Of a stretch of 64,000 nucleotides of DNA, positions 25,166 to 33,779 are shown piece by piece (within the stretch, counting starts at the first letter, position 1; each line of letters starts with the position of its first letter). The position numbers were made by a program, and so were the translations under genes. Source of the DNA: Streptomyces sp. NRRL S-646 (GTDB taxonomy: Bacteria > Actinomycetota > Actinomycetes > Streptomycetales > Streptomycetaceae); the NCBI RefSeq assembly GCF_000720765.1, contig NZ_JODC01000010.1:558001-622000 (forward strand), in the 5' to 3' direction. Below the pieces are notes generated by a model, which worked only from the letters and a program-made list of their open reading frames with translations, was not told where the DNA came from and did no database searches.

Positions 25166-26400
25166 GGGGTGCCTCCCGTCCGCGGCGTCACCGGAGCGGC
25201 GACGAGGTTCTGGACGTAGGAGTCGAACCAACGGCCGTTGCCCAGGGCGTTGGTGAAGACCCGCACATACGGAGCGAGCAACTGCACGCTGCGGTCGAGG
25301 CTTGCCTGGTTGCGTTCGAGCATCTGCACCACACGCTTCAGGCCCTGCAGCGCGGGCCCGATCTCCTTCTCGTTGTCCTGGACCAGGCCGGAGAGCTCGA
25401 TGCCGAGCGCGGCGGAGGTCTTCAGCAGCTTGTGGATGGCCTCGCGCCGCCTGCTGATCTCCTTGAACAGCTGGTCGCCGTCCTTGACCAGGGCGGTGAA
25501 GTCCTTGGAGCGGTCGGCGAGCACGCCGGTCGTGCCCCTCGCGTGGTCGAGGAGTTCACCGAGGGCCTGGTCGCGGGAGGCGACCGTGCGGGAGATCTCC
25601 GACAGGCCCTTGATGGACGCGCGCACCTCGGCGGGCGAGTCCTGGAAGGTGGTCGAGATGGTGTCCAGGGCCTTCGCCAGCCGCCCGGTGTCGACCTTCT
25701 CCGTGGTGGTGGTCAGGTCGCTGAACGCCTGCACGACGTCGTACGCCGGGACGGTGCGCCTGAGCGGGATCTCGCTGCCCGGCCGCAACTGGCCCGGCCC
25801 CTGGGGCTGCAGCGCGAGGTACTTGGCGCCGAGGATCGTCTTGATGCGGATCGACGCGCCGGTGTCGGTGCCGAAGCGCGGATCGCCCTTGACCTTGAAG
25901 GTGACCTTGACATGGTCGCCGTCCAGGTCGACGGTCTCGACCTTGCCGACCTTCACCCCGGCGATCCGCACCTCGTCACCGGGCTTGAGCCCGCCCGCCT
26001 CCGAGAAGGCCGCGCTGTACGTGTTCCCGCCGCCGATGAACGGCAGGCTGTCGGCGTTGAACGCGGCCACGGTCAGCAGCGCGAGGACGGTGAGACCGAC
26101 GGCTCCGATGACGACCGGGTTTCGTTCGCGGAACGGGATCAGGTGTGGCCGCCGTATCCGTATGCGCGGCAGCTTGGGCGGGTCGATGCGCACCTTCATC
26201 ATGGGCTGCGGGCGCGGCGTCGCACGGGGCGGCAGCGGCCGTGGTTTCCGGAGCCGTAGGCGAGGCGGCTCGATGCGCACCTTCATCAACGGTTCCGGCT
26301 TGCGCGGCCGGGGCGCACGCCGGGGCAGCCGTGGCCTCGGTAGCTTCGGCGGGTCGATACGCACCTTCACCAGCGGTTCCGGGCGGTTCCTGCGGGTCAT
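25162..26400 (-). CDS. mceC: MceC-type protein with repeated cytoplasmic tail
   Basis: A 412-aa Mce protein. MCE domain (YSAAFSEAGGLKPGDEVRIA, GVKVGKVETV, LGAKYLALQPQG) follows a membrane anchor at ~residues 93-113 (NPVVIGAVGLTVLALLTVAAF). Unusually, the anchor is preceded by ~90 basic, Pro-rich residues with three imperfect repeats of the type (L/M)(V/M)KVRI(D/E)PP(K/R)L. These would face the cytoplasm. ATG 26400 overlaps the mceB stop (ATGA). Confidence 0.88.
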   Translation of the reverse strand: MTRRNRPEPLVKVRIDPPKLPRPRLPRRAPRPRKPEPLMKVRIEPPRLRLRKPRPLPPRATPRPQPMMKVRIDPPKLPRIRIRRPHLIPFRERNPVVIGAVGLTVLALLTVAAFNADSLPFIGGGNTYSAAFSEAGGLKPGDEVRIAGVKVGKVETVDLDGDHVKVTFKVKGDPRFGTDTGASIRIKTILGAKYLALQPQGPGQLRPGSEIPLRRTVPAYDVVQAFSDLTTTTEKVDTGRLAKALDTISTTFQDSPAEVRASIKGLSEISRTVASRDQALGELLDHARGTTGVLADRSKDFTALVKDGDQLFKEISRRREAIHKLLKTSAALGIELSGLVQDNEKEIGPALQGLKRVVQMLERNQASLDRSVQLLAPYVRVFTNALGNGRWFDSYVQNLVAAPVTPRTGGTP

Positions 26401-27434
26401 GAGCCGCACCTCGCCCTCGCCACGTGCAGGTCGGGGGTGAGCGCCTGCTTCGTCTTCGGCAGCACGATCCGGCCGTCGAAGTCGCAGAGGTAGAAGTTGA
26501 ACCAGGAGCCGTAGGACGCGGTCCCCGTCAGTGCGTTGAGCTTGTTCGGCAGCCGCTGCAGGACGCCCTCCACGGTCTTCTCGTTGTCGTTCAGCGTGCC
26601 GGTGAGATCCGTCAGCCGGGCGATGTCGTCCTTCAGCGGCGGCCGCGCGTCCTTCAGCAGCCCCGAGGTGGCGTCCGTCAGATCGCCGATGTTCGCCAGC
26701 GACTGGCCGATGGGCCCCCGGTCGGCGGACAGACCGGAGATCACCCGCCGCAGCTGCTGGAGCAGTTCGGAGAAGCGCGTGCCGCGCTTGTCGAGCGTCT
26801 TCAGCACGGTGTTGAGGTTGTCGATCACCGACCCGATCAGCTTGTCCCGGCCGGCCAGGGTCGTGGTGAGGGAAGCCGTGTGTGCCAGCAGGCTGTTGAC
26901 CGTGCCGCCCTCGCCCTGCAGCGTCTTGATGATCTCGGTGGCGAGCTGGTTGACGTCCGACGGGCTGAGCGCGGCGAACAGCGGCTTGAAGCCGTTCAGC
27001 AGCGCGTTCAGGTCCAGCGCGGGCTGTGTCCGCTTCAGCGGGATCGTGCCGCCCGGCTTCAGCGGGGTGCCGTCGCCCGCACCCTCGGTGAGGGCGACGT
27101 ACCGCTGCCCGACCAGGTTGCGGTAGCGGATGACGGCATGGGTGCTGGTGAGCAGCGGCCGGTGGGCACCGACGGTGAAGGTGATCTCCGCCAGCGTACG
27201 GTCCTTGATCCGGATGCCCTGGACCTGGCCGACCCGCACTCCGGCGACCCGGATGTCGTCGCCCTTCTCCAGGCCGGTGACATCGCTGAAGACGGCACGG
27301 TAGGTGCGGTCGGGCGTGAACGAGAGGTTCACGATGGTGGCGGCGAGCAGGGCCGTCGCCACGATCGTCACCAGTGCGAAGAGGCTGAACTTGATGAGGG
27401 GAGCGGCGGTCTGCCGCGCTGCCGAGGTCCTCAT
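26397..27434 (-). CDS. mceB: MceB-type lipid-transfer protein
   Basis: A 345-aa Mce protein: anchor (LIKFSLFALVTIVATALLAA), MCE domain ([43 protein letters not shown]), helical tunnel region, and a conserved C-terminal YGSWFNFYLCDFDGRI segment seen in many MceB proteins. It overlaps mceA by ATGA. Confidence 0.9.
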   Translation of the reverse strand: MRTSAARQTAAPLIKFSLFALVTIVATALLAATIVNLSFTPDRTYRAVFSDVTGLEKGDDIRVAGVRVGQVQGIRIKDRTLAEITFTVGAHRPLLTSTHAVIRYRNLVGQRYVALTEGAGDGTPLKPGGTIPLKRTQPALDLNALLNGFKPLFAALSPSDVNQLATEIIKTLQGEGGTVNSLLAHTASLTTTLAGRDKLIGSVIDNLNTVLKTLDKRGTRFSELLQQLRRVISGLSADRGPIGQSLANIGDLTDATSGLLKDARPPLKDDIARLTDLTGTLNDNEKTVEGVLQRLPNKLNALTGTASYGSWFNFYLCDFDGRIVLPKTKQALTPDLHVARARCGS

Positions 27435-28675
27435 ACGACGCTCACCGCCGTCCCGCGGGCCATCGGCCCGAACAGCAGCGTCGCGACCGGCGGCACTTCG
27501 TCGGCGGGCACCCCCAGCACGGGCGACACGAGCGAGCCGACGGCCCGCTGTTCGGCCCGGGTGGCGGAGACACCGAGCGGACCGGACGAACTGCCCCTCC
27601 GGGAGCCGTCGTTGAGGTGGAACCCCGGTGCGGGCACCGAAGGGTGCGGCAGATCCCGGCAGTTCGGCCCGGACCGGTCCGCGTACCGAGGCTCCTCGCC
27701 GGGCCGGTACGCCCCCTGCTGCCGTACGACCTCGAGCGTGATGTGCATCTTGCCGCCCCGGAACGCCTGCTCGGAGGCCTGCTCCTCGTGGACCAGGCCC
27801 GCGAAGAGGCACGGGTACTCGGGGGAGTAGCGGGCGAAGAGTTCGAGGGTCGGGCGGGAGACCCGCCCCAGAGTGATCAACCGGTCGCCGTTCGCGTCGA
27901 GGAAGTCCTGAGCGGTGCCGGCGGCGCCGGCTGTCGTGGTGAGGGCAGTCGCGAGCCGGTCCCGCTCCGCGACCAGCGTGCGGCTGGTGGTCACGGTGTT
28001 GCGCAGGATCTCCATCAGGTCCGGCGCCGCGTCGCCGTACACCTGGGCGACCTCGGCCAGCCGGGCGAAGTCCTCGGTGAGGGACGGCAGATGAGGATTG
28101 AGGCGGTGCAGATAGTCCTCCACGCGCGTGAGGTTGTCGCCGATCCGGTCGCCGCGGCCTTCGAGGGCGGTGGCGAACGCGGAGAGCGTGGCGTTGAGCT
28201 TGCCGGGCTGCACGGTCCGCAGCAGCGGCAGCAGGTCGTTCATCACCTGCTGCAGTTCGATGCCGACGCGGGTGCGGTCCTGGGTGATGACGTCACCGGC
28301 GCGGATGGGCCGGGCCGAGGAACGGGCGGGCGCGACCAGGTCGACGTACTTCTCGCCGAACAGCGTCTTGGGCAGCAGCCGGGCCCGCACGTCCGACGGG
28401 ATGTCGGCGGCGTACTCCGGCTTCAGCGCGATGTCGAGCGTCGCCCTCCGCCCGTCGGCATGCACCGAGCGCACTTCGCCGACCAGCAGGCCGCGCAGTT
28501 TGACGTCGGCGCGCGGGTCGAGCTGGTTGCCCAGGCGGTCGGCCTCCAGCCTGATCCGCACGGCCGGGGTGAACGCCTGCCGGTACACGGCGACGGACAA
28601 CGACAGCAGCAGGGCGAGTACGGCGAGGAACACCACGCCGTACAACCGCAGTCTCCACACCCTCATACGGTTCAC
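27431..28675 (-). CDS. mceA: MceA-type lipid-transfer protein
   Basis: A 414-aa Mce protein: anchor (LYGVVFLAVLALLLSLSVAV), MCE domain (IRLEADRLGNQLDPRADVKL, GLLVGEVRSV, LFGEKYVDLVAP), then a helical region and a C-terminus with YSPEYPCLFAGL, typical of MceA. GTG 28675 (VNRMRVWRL) overlaps the yrbE stop by GTGA; an ATG at 28666 is an alternative. Confidence 0.9.
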   Translation of the reverse strand: MNRMRVWRLRLYGVVFLAVLALLLSLSVAVYRQAFTPAVRIRLEADRLGNQLDPRADVKLRGLLVGEVRSVHADGRRATLDIALKPEYAADIPSDVRARLLPKTLFGEKYVDLVAPARSSARPIRAGDVITQDRTRVGIELQQVMNDLLPLLRTVQPGKLNATLSAFATALEGRGDRIGDNLTRVEDYLHRLNPHLPSLTEDFARLAEVAQVYGDAAPDLMEILRNTVTTSRTLVAERDRLATALTTTAGAAGTAQDFLDANGDRLITLGRVSRPTLELFARYSPEYPCLFAGLVHEEQASEQAFRGGKMHITLEVVRQQGAYRPGEEPRYADRSGPNCRDLPHPSVPAPGFHLNDGSRRGSSSGPLGVSATRAEQRAVGSLVSPVLGVPADEVPPVATLLFGPMARGTAVSVV

Positions 28676-29475
28676 CCCGCAATCCGCACGGTCGTGTTGG
28701 CGCCCCAGATGGCCAACGAAAGGAAGAAGTCGAGGACGTTGATCGCCACGATCGAGGTCCGCACGGCACGCCCCACCGCGACGCCGACACCCGCCGGGCC
28801 GCCGCTGGCGTAGTAGCCGTAGAAGCAGTGCACGAGGATGATCAGGACGGCGAAGACCAGCACCTTCCCGAAGGACCACAGCACGTCGACCGGCGGCAGG
28901 TACTGCTGGAAGTAGTGGTCGTAGGTGCCCGCCGACTGCCCGTAGTAGCCGGTGGTGATGGTGCGCGCGGCGAGGTAGGAGGACAGCAGCCCGATCACGT
29001 ACAGCGGGATCACGGCGACGAACCCGGCGATCATCCGTGTGGTCACCAGGAACGGCAGCGAGGGCACGCCCATGACCTCCAGGGCGTCGGTCTCCTCGCT
29101 GATCCGCATCGCGCCGAGCTGGGCGGTGAAGCCGGCGCCGACGGTCGCGGACAGCGCGAGTCCGGCGACCAGCGGGGCGATCTCCCGCGTGTTGAAGTAC
29201 GCCGAGAGGAACGCCACGAAGTTGGAGGTGCCGAGCTGGTTGAGCGCCGCGTACCCCTGGAGCCCCACCTCGGTGCCGGTGAAGAAGGACAGGAAGGCGA
29301 TCACACCCACCGTGCCGCCCACGACGGCGAGGGCACCACGGCCGAAGCTCACCTCGGCGAGCAGCCGCAGGATCTCCTTCTTGTACCGGCGCACGGTACG
29401 GCCCGTCCACGCCAACGACCGCCCGTAGAAGGAGAGTTGACGGCCGAGCTCCTCCAGGCTCCTCAAGACTGCCAT
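28672..29475 (-). CDS. yrbEB: MlaE/YrbE-family permease B
   Basis: A 267-aa integral membrane permease of the MlaE family. About five helices and the conserved loops GFTAQLGAMRISEETDALEV and MGVPSLPFLVTTRMIAG, which contact the ATPase and couple ATP use to lipid movement. It pairs with the permease just upstream to form a heterodimer. ATG 29475 lies 9 nt after the upstream stop. Confidence 0.93.
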   Translation of the reverse strand: MAVLRSLEELGRQLSFYGRSLAWTGRTVRRYKKEILRLLAEVSFGRGALAVVGGTVGVIAFLSFFTGTEVGLQGYAALNQLGTSNFVAFLSAYFNTREIAPLVAGLALSATVGAGFTAQLGAMRISEETDALEVMGVPSLPFLVTTRMIAGFVAVIPLYVIGLLSSYLAARTITTGYYGQSAGTYDHYFQQYLPPVDVLWSFGKVLVFAVLIILVHCFYGYYASGGPAGVGVAVGRAVRTSIVAINVLDFFLSLAIWGANTTVRIAG

Positions 29476-29484
29476 GTCTGTGCC

Positions 29485-30255
29485 TCAGCCCCTCTGCGGG
29501 ACGACCTGGAAATACACCGCGGTCATCACGAAGTTCGTCACGAACAGCAACATGAAGGTGATCACCACCGACTGGTTCACGGCGTCGCCCACACCCTTCG
29601 GACCGCCCTTCGCGGTCAGTCCCTTGTACGAGGCGACGATCGCCGCGATCGCCCCGAAGACCAGCGCCTTGATCTCGGCCGCCCACAGGTCGGAGAGCTG
29701 GGCGAGGGTGGTGAAGGAGGCGAGGTAGGCGCCCGGGGTGCCGTTCTGCAGGACGACGTTGAAGAAGTAGCCGCCGGCGACGCCGACCACCGACACCAGC
29801 CCGTTGAGCAGCACCGCCACCACCATCGAGGCCAGCACCCGTGGCACGACCAGCCGATGGATGGGATCGATGCCGAGGACCTGCATGGCGTCGATCTCGT
29901 CGCGGATCTTCCGGGCCCCGAGGTCCGCGCAGATGGCGGTGCCGCCGGCGCCCGCGATCAGCAGAGCGGTCACGATCGGCGAGGCCTCGCGCAGCACCGC
30001 CAGAACGGAGGCGGCCCCGGAGAAGGACTGGGCGCCGAGCTGCCGGGTGAGGCTGCCGATCTGCAGCGCGATGACCGCCCCGAAGGGGATCGACACAAGT
30101 GCCGTCGGCAGGATGGTCACACTGGCGACGAACCAGGCCTGCTGGATGAACTCCCTTGCCTGGAACGGCCGTCGGGGCATCGTCCGGACGACGTCCAGCG
30201 CCATCGCGAACAGGTTCCCCGACTGCCGCAGCGCTCCGGTCGGCGACAGTCTCAT
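29485..30255 (-). CDS. yrbEA: MlaE/YrbE-family permease A
   Basis: A 256-aa MlaE-family permease: ICADLGARKIRDEIDAMQVL and GIDPIHRLVVPRVLAS are the conserved coupling loop, with hydrophobic helices either side. ATG overlaps the ATPase stop (ATGA), so translation is coupled from the first three genes on. Confidence 0.93.
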   Translation of the reverse strand: MRLSPTGALRQSGNLFAMALDVVRTMPRRPFQAREFIQQAWFVASVTILPTALVSIPFGAVIALQIGSLTRQLGAQSFSGAASVLAVLREASPIVTALLIAGAGGTAICADLGARKIRDEIDAMQVLGIDPIHRLVVPRVLASMVVAVLLNGLVSVVGVAGGYFFNVVLQNGTPGAYLASFTTLAQLSDLWAAEIKALVFGAIAAIVASYKGLTAKGGPKGVGDAVNQSVVITFMLLFVTNFVMTAVYFQVVPQRG

Positions 30256-31193
30256 ACGTCCGCCACCGCCTTACGGCGCCTGAGCTCCGCCTCCCGCCGG
30301 GCGATCGCCTCCCAGCGTGGTGGCCGGGTGATGGCGGGCCCCGGCAGCAGGCGGGGAGTCAGAGCCTGGCTGCCGGGTGTCTGTGTGGGGTCACCCAGTT
30401 GCGCCAGCTCCTGTTCGACCTGGGCCGCGTCCTTCTCCTCCGCCATGCCGATGGGACCCTGCATCCGCCCGTTCAGGAACTGCCTGACGACCGGCTCGTC
30501 ACTGGTCAGCAGCTCCTCCCGCGGCCCGAACATGACCAGCTCGCGGCGGAACAGCAGCCCGATGTTGTCCGGTACCTGGCGGGCGGAGGCGATGTCGTGC
30601 GTGACGATCAGGAAGGTCGCGTCGATCTGGGCGTTGAGGTCGACGATGAGCTGGTTGAGATAGGCGACGCGGACAGGGTCGAGCCCGGAGTCGGGCTCGT
30701 CGAAAAGAATGATCTCGGGGTCGAGGACCAGTGCCCGCGCCAGCCCCGCCCGCTTGCGCATGCCCCCGGATATCTCCCCGGGCAGCTTCGGCTCCGCTCC
30801 GATGAGCCCGACCATGTCCATCTTCTCCAGCACGATGCGCCGGATCTCGCTCTCGGACTTACGGGTGTGCTCGCGCAGCGGGAACGCGATGTTGTCGTAG
30901 AGGTTCATCGAGCCGAACAGTGCGCCGTCCTGGAACAGCACACCGAACAGCTTCCGCACCTCGTACAGCTCGTGCTCGCGCAGCCGTGTGATGTCCCGAC
31001 CCGCGATCTTCACGCTGCCCCGGTCCGGCTTCAGCAGCCCGACGAGCGTCTTGAGGAACACCGACTTGCCGGTGCCGGAGGGACCGAGCATGACGGACAC
31101 CTCCCCGGCGGGCAGCGTCAGCGAGACGTCCTGCCAGATGACCTGGTGACCGAAGGACTTGGTCAGCCCTTCCACACAGATCTCGACACCCAT
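30252..31193 (-). CDS. ABC ATPase of the Mce system (MlaF/MceG/Mkl-like)
   Basis: A 313-aa ATP-binding subunit. Walker A GPSGTGKS, signature ISGGMRKRAGLARAL with the MlaF-type GGMRKR, Walker B EIILFDEPDSGLDP, switch His in VTHDIASA. A ~75-residue C-terminal extension beyond the ABC core is typical for MceG/Mkl proteins. ATG 31193 has GAGAGG 8 nt upstream, better than GTG 31202. It is the first gene of the operon; many actinobacteria encode this ATPase away from mce genes, so its linkage here is useful evidence of a dedicated system. Confidence 0.93.
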   Translation of the reverse strand: MGVEICVEGLTKSFGHQVIWQDVSLTLPAGEVSVMLGPSGTGKSVFLKTLVGLLKPDRGSVKIAGRDITRLREHELYEVRKLFGVLFQDGALFGSMNLYDNIAFPLREHTRKSESEIRRIVLEKMDMVGLIGAEPKLPGEISGGMRKRAGLARALVLDPEIILFDEPDSGLDPVRVAYLNQLIVDLNAQIDATFLIVTHDIASARQVPDNIGLLFRRELVMFGPREELLTSDEPVVRQFLNGRMQGPIGMAEEKDAAQVEQELAQLGDPTQTPGSQALTPRLLPGPAITRPPRWEAIARREAELRRRKAVADV

Positions 31194-31227
31194 CCGGTCC
31201 ACCTCTCGGCCCGTGGAGCAGCTCCGA

Positions 31228-31265
31228 CATCTGCTCTACGGGGAGGGGCGGGGGGTCCGTCGCGG
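31228..31265 (-). promoter_or_regulatory. mce operon promoter, ECF-like, twin of 33724-33761
   Basis: Gene strand: CGACGG (31262-31257), 16 nt, CGTAGA (31240-31235), then GCAGATG. The 38-nt block matches 33724-33761 at 32 of 38 positions, with both presumed boxes identical. The start point would lie ~35 nt before the ATPase ATG. The remaining part of 31194-31540 is G-rich with a T7 run near 31277 and no credible gene. Confidence 0.6.
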
Positions 31266-31540
31266 GGGAGGAGGATTTTTTTCAGAGGGGGCGTCCGGCA
31301 GGGCTGGCGGGCGGGTGCGGTCGGCTGGTTCGGTACGCCGGATGTGCGTAACGGCCCGGGGCCCGGCAGGGGTGGTGCTGACAGGCGGGCCGGGCCGGGC
31401 GCACTCGGCAGGTTCGACGCACCCCGAACGCAGGGATGGCTCGGGCCGGTCGCAGCCAGGCCCCCTGGCAGGGCGCGGCATCGAGCGGGGTTGCTGCGGT
31501 CTGTTGCGGAGGTGCGGGGGACTCCGGAGGAGTGGGGGCG

Positions 31541-32560
31541 TTACGGCAGGTCGGGCGGCGTCGGTGTGGGGACCGAGACCGGTAGGGACGGGGCGGCGGG
31601 AGTTGAGGGGAGGCTGGGCAGGGCCGCAGTCGGGGTGGGGACGTCCGGCAGGGGGGAGAGGTCGGGTGCGCTCGGCAGGGCCGGGACGCCGGGGACCTCG
31701 GGGACGGCCGGGACCGGTGACAGTGACGCCTTCGGGAGCGGCGGTACCGACAGGGGGAGCAGAGAGCGGTCGTGGGTGCCGGTCGACGGTGCCGACGTGG
31801 TCGACAGTTCGCGGGCGTTCGCGGCGGGCGTGCGGCCGGCGTTTTCGGGGCGTACCGTTTCGGCGGCCTTCCCGGGGGCGGGGGACGTGGCAGGCGGGCT
31901 GGTCGTGGCCGGGCGGCCGCCGTCCAGGGCGTACGGCAGGACGAAACCCGCCACCGCCAGCGTGGCCGCCGTCGACGCGGCCGCCACCGCCTGCGCCTTG
32001 CCGCCCGCCCGCAGCCGCCCCCGCCCGAACAGGAACAGCACGAACCCGAGCGTCCCGGCGAGCGAGGCGCGCAACGTCCGCCGGGCCCGGGCCAGCAGCG
32101 ACTCGACGGTCCGGTAGCTCAGCCCCATCCGCACGGCGACCTGGCTCACGTCCAGGTCCTCGGACTTCAGCCGCAGCGCCTCCGCCTGCCGCGCAGGCAG
32201 CTCACCGCTGCGCACCGCCAGCCACCTGGCCTCCGCCCGGTCGCACACGGCCTCCTCCACCGGCACCGGTCCGGGCGCGATCAGCGTCGGGCTGGTGCGG
32301 ACCTCGGCCTCCCGGTTGACCTGCCGGTACCGGTCCACGCACAACCGCATGGTCACCGTCGTCAGCCACGCCCCGAGCCGCTCGTCGTCCAGGTCCGGCC
32401 GCTCGGCCGCGCGCAGCATGGCCTCGTGCACCGCGTCCTCGGCGTCCTCCTGGCTCATCGACCTGCGCCGGGCCACCCTGAGCAACTGCTCACGGTGGCT
32501 CCACATGCGGCGCCAACGTTCGTCGGCAGCTCTTGCCTCCGCAGGCATCTCCGTCGCCAT
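31541..32560 (-). CDS. Membrane-tethered ECF sigma factor
   Basis: A 339-aa ECF sigma factor. Region 2 (LLRVARRRSMSQEDAEDAVHE, LGAWLTTVTMRLCVDRYRQV) and region 4 (ELPARQAEALRLKSEDLDVS, YRTVESLLARARRTLR) occupy residues ~20-165. They are followed by one or two hydrophobic segments (GTLGFVLFLFG; AAATLAVAGFVLPYAL-like at ~205-225) and a ~115-residue Pro/Ser/Thr-rich tail that would lie outside the membrane. No anti-sigma gene is next to it; the fused tail may do that job. ATG 32560 follows AAAGGGG. Twin candidate promoters on both sides suggest targets (mce operon, lytic transglycosylase). Confidence 0.82.
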   Translation of the reverse strand: MATEMPAEARAADERWRRMWSHREQLLRVARRRSMSQEDAEDAVHEAMLRAAERPDLDDERLGAWLTTVTMRLCVDRYRQVNREAEVRTSPTLIAPGPVPVEEAVCDRAEARWLAVRSGELPARQAEALRLKSEDLDVSQVAVRMGLSYRTVESLLARARRTLRASLAGTLGFVLFLFGRGRLRAGGKAQAVAAASTAATLAVAGFVLPYALDGGRPATTSPPATSPAPGKAAETVRPENAGRTPAANARELSTTSAPSTGTHDRSLLPLSVPPLPKASLSPVPAVPEVPGVPALPSAPDLSPLPDVPTPTAALPSLPSTPAAPSLPVSVPTPTPPDLP

Positions 32561-32677
32561 GAGGGCCCCTTTGCGCTCACCCACCGGTCTCGTCCCAGCC
32601 CGGCGGAGGGCGACATTACCGCCCGGTAGCGGCGGTTGTGGAGGGGGGAGCGGTCATCGAGTCCGCGCCGTTACTGG

Positions 32678-33694
32678 TCAGCCACTGGTCAGCGGGAGGC
32701 CGCTGGGCAGCACGTTCTCGGTCGGCAGGGCGATGGACGGGGTGGGCATCGGGGCGATGGGCTCGGGTGAAGTGCCGGTTACCGGACGGGAGTTGGAGGG
32801 GGTCGGGGAGGCGGGCGCGGACGGGGTGGTGCTCGGCCGACGGGACGGCTCCCGGGTCGGTTTCGGGGCCGGGGCGGGTTTCGCGGGGTGCGAGGGTTCG
32901 GGACGCGCCGAGGACCGTACCGACGGACCCGCGGAGCCGTCCGGCACCACCGTGTGCCCCTCCAGGAAGTACGCGTACCAAGCCCTCACCGTGCGCAGAT
33001 AGGCCTCCGAGTGGTTGTAGCCGAGGATCGCCCGGTCCAGTCCCGCGGGCTCGGACAGATCCCCTCCGGCCGCGCACAGATACCGCCCGGCAGCGAGCGC
33101 CGCGTCGAAGACGTTGCCCGGGTCGGCCCGCCCGTCGCCGTTTCCGTCCGCTCCCCAGCGGGCCCAGGTGGACGGAATGAACTGCATCGGGCCCACCGCA
33201 CGGTCGTACACCGTGTCCCCGTCGTACGCGCCACCGTCCGTGTCCGGTACGACGGCGAAGGCACCCCCGTCCAGACGCGGACCCAGGATCGGCGTCACGG
33301 TCGTGCCGTCCGCTCTCACCCGGCCGCCGTCCGCCTGCCCCGACTCCACCTGCCCGATCGCGGCCAGCAGCTGCCAGCGCAGCCCGCAGCCGGGCGCGGT
33401 ACGCGCGAGCTCCGCCTCGGCCCGGCGGTACGCGGCGAAGACCGTCGCGGGCACCGCGCCGCCCGCGACCGCCGGTGCCCCGCCCTCGTGGCCCTTGTGC
33501 TTCCGCGCGAGCGGGGGCAGCTCCGTGCGGTACGGGGCGTCGCCGGACACGCTCGGCCCGTGCTCCGCGGGCTGCGCCACCGGCGCCTGTGCCCCTGCCG
33601 GGGTCGCCCCCGGCGCCTGCGACGCGGTCAGCGCCGCCATCGCCGCCGCTGCCACTGCCGTACCCCTGACTCGTCTGGCCCTGCGCCCTGTCAC
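32678..33694 (-). CDS. Secreted lytic transglycosylase (SLT_2/MltB-like)
   Basis: A 338-aa secreted protein. Signal peptide at ~1-30 (GRRARRVRGTAVAAAAMAAL), then an MltB-type lysozyme-like domain: CGLRWQLLAAIGQVESG contains the catalytic Glu, and AVGPMQFIPSTWARWGADGN and NVFDAALAAGRYLCAAGGDL are family hallmarks. A ~100-residue Pro/Ser/Thr-rich C-terminal tail ends the chain. It cleaves peptidoglycan outside the cell. GTG 33694 follows GGGAGGGGA. Its promoter is a near copy of the mce promoter. The Pro-rich tail resembles that of the tethered sigma factor next door. Confidence 0.88.
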   Translation of the reverse strand: MTGRRARRVRGTAVAAAAMAALTASQAPGATPAGAQAPVAQPAEHGPSVSGDAPYRTELPPLARKHKGHEGGAPAVAGGAVPATVFAAYRRAEAELARTAPGCGLRWQLLAAIGQVESGQADGGRVRADGTTVTPILGPRLDGGAFAVVPDTDGGAYDGDTVYDRAVGPMQFIPSTWARWGADGNGDGRADPGNVFDAALAAGRYLCAAGGDLSEPAGLDRAILGYNHSEAYLRTVRAWYAYFLEGHTVVPDGSAGPSVRSSARPEPSHPAKPAPAPKPTREPSRRPSTTPSAPASPTPSNSRPVTGTSPEPIAPMPTPSIALPTENVLPSGLPLTSG

Positions 33695-33723
33695 CTTGCG
33701 GTCCCCTCCCTGAGAGCTCCTGT

Positions 33724-33761
33724 CATCTGCTCTACGGGGGAGGACGGCACGTCCGTCGCGG
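33724..33761 (-). promoter_or_regulatory. Transglycosylase promoter, twin of 31228-31265
   Basis: Gene strand: CGACGG (33758-33753), 16 nt, CGTAGA (33736-33731), GCAGATG. A start ~7 nt after the -10 leaves a ~30-nt leader with GGGAGGGGA before the GTG at 33694. Confidence 0.6.
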
Positions 33762-33767
33762 CATGCC

Positions 33768-33773
33768 TACCCT
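33768..33773 (+). promoter_or_regulatory. -10 box TACCCT, leaderless PolX start
   Basis: TACCCT lies 6 nt before the GTG at 33780 and no ribosome binding site intervenes. It shares the intergenic region with the divergent transglycosylase promoter. Confidence 0.5.
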
Positions 33774-33779
33774 GAAGGT

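Noticed and set aside
31236..31481. Short ORFs in the 347-bp region upstream of the mce operon
   Set aside because: Pro/Arg-rich translations without RBS or homology; the region holds a promoter and G-rich DNA.
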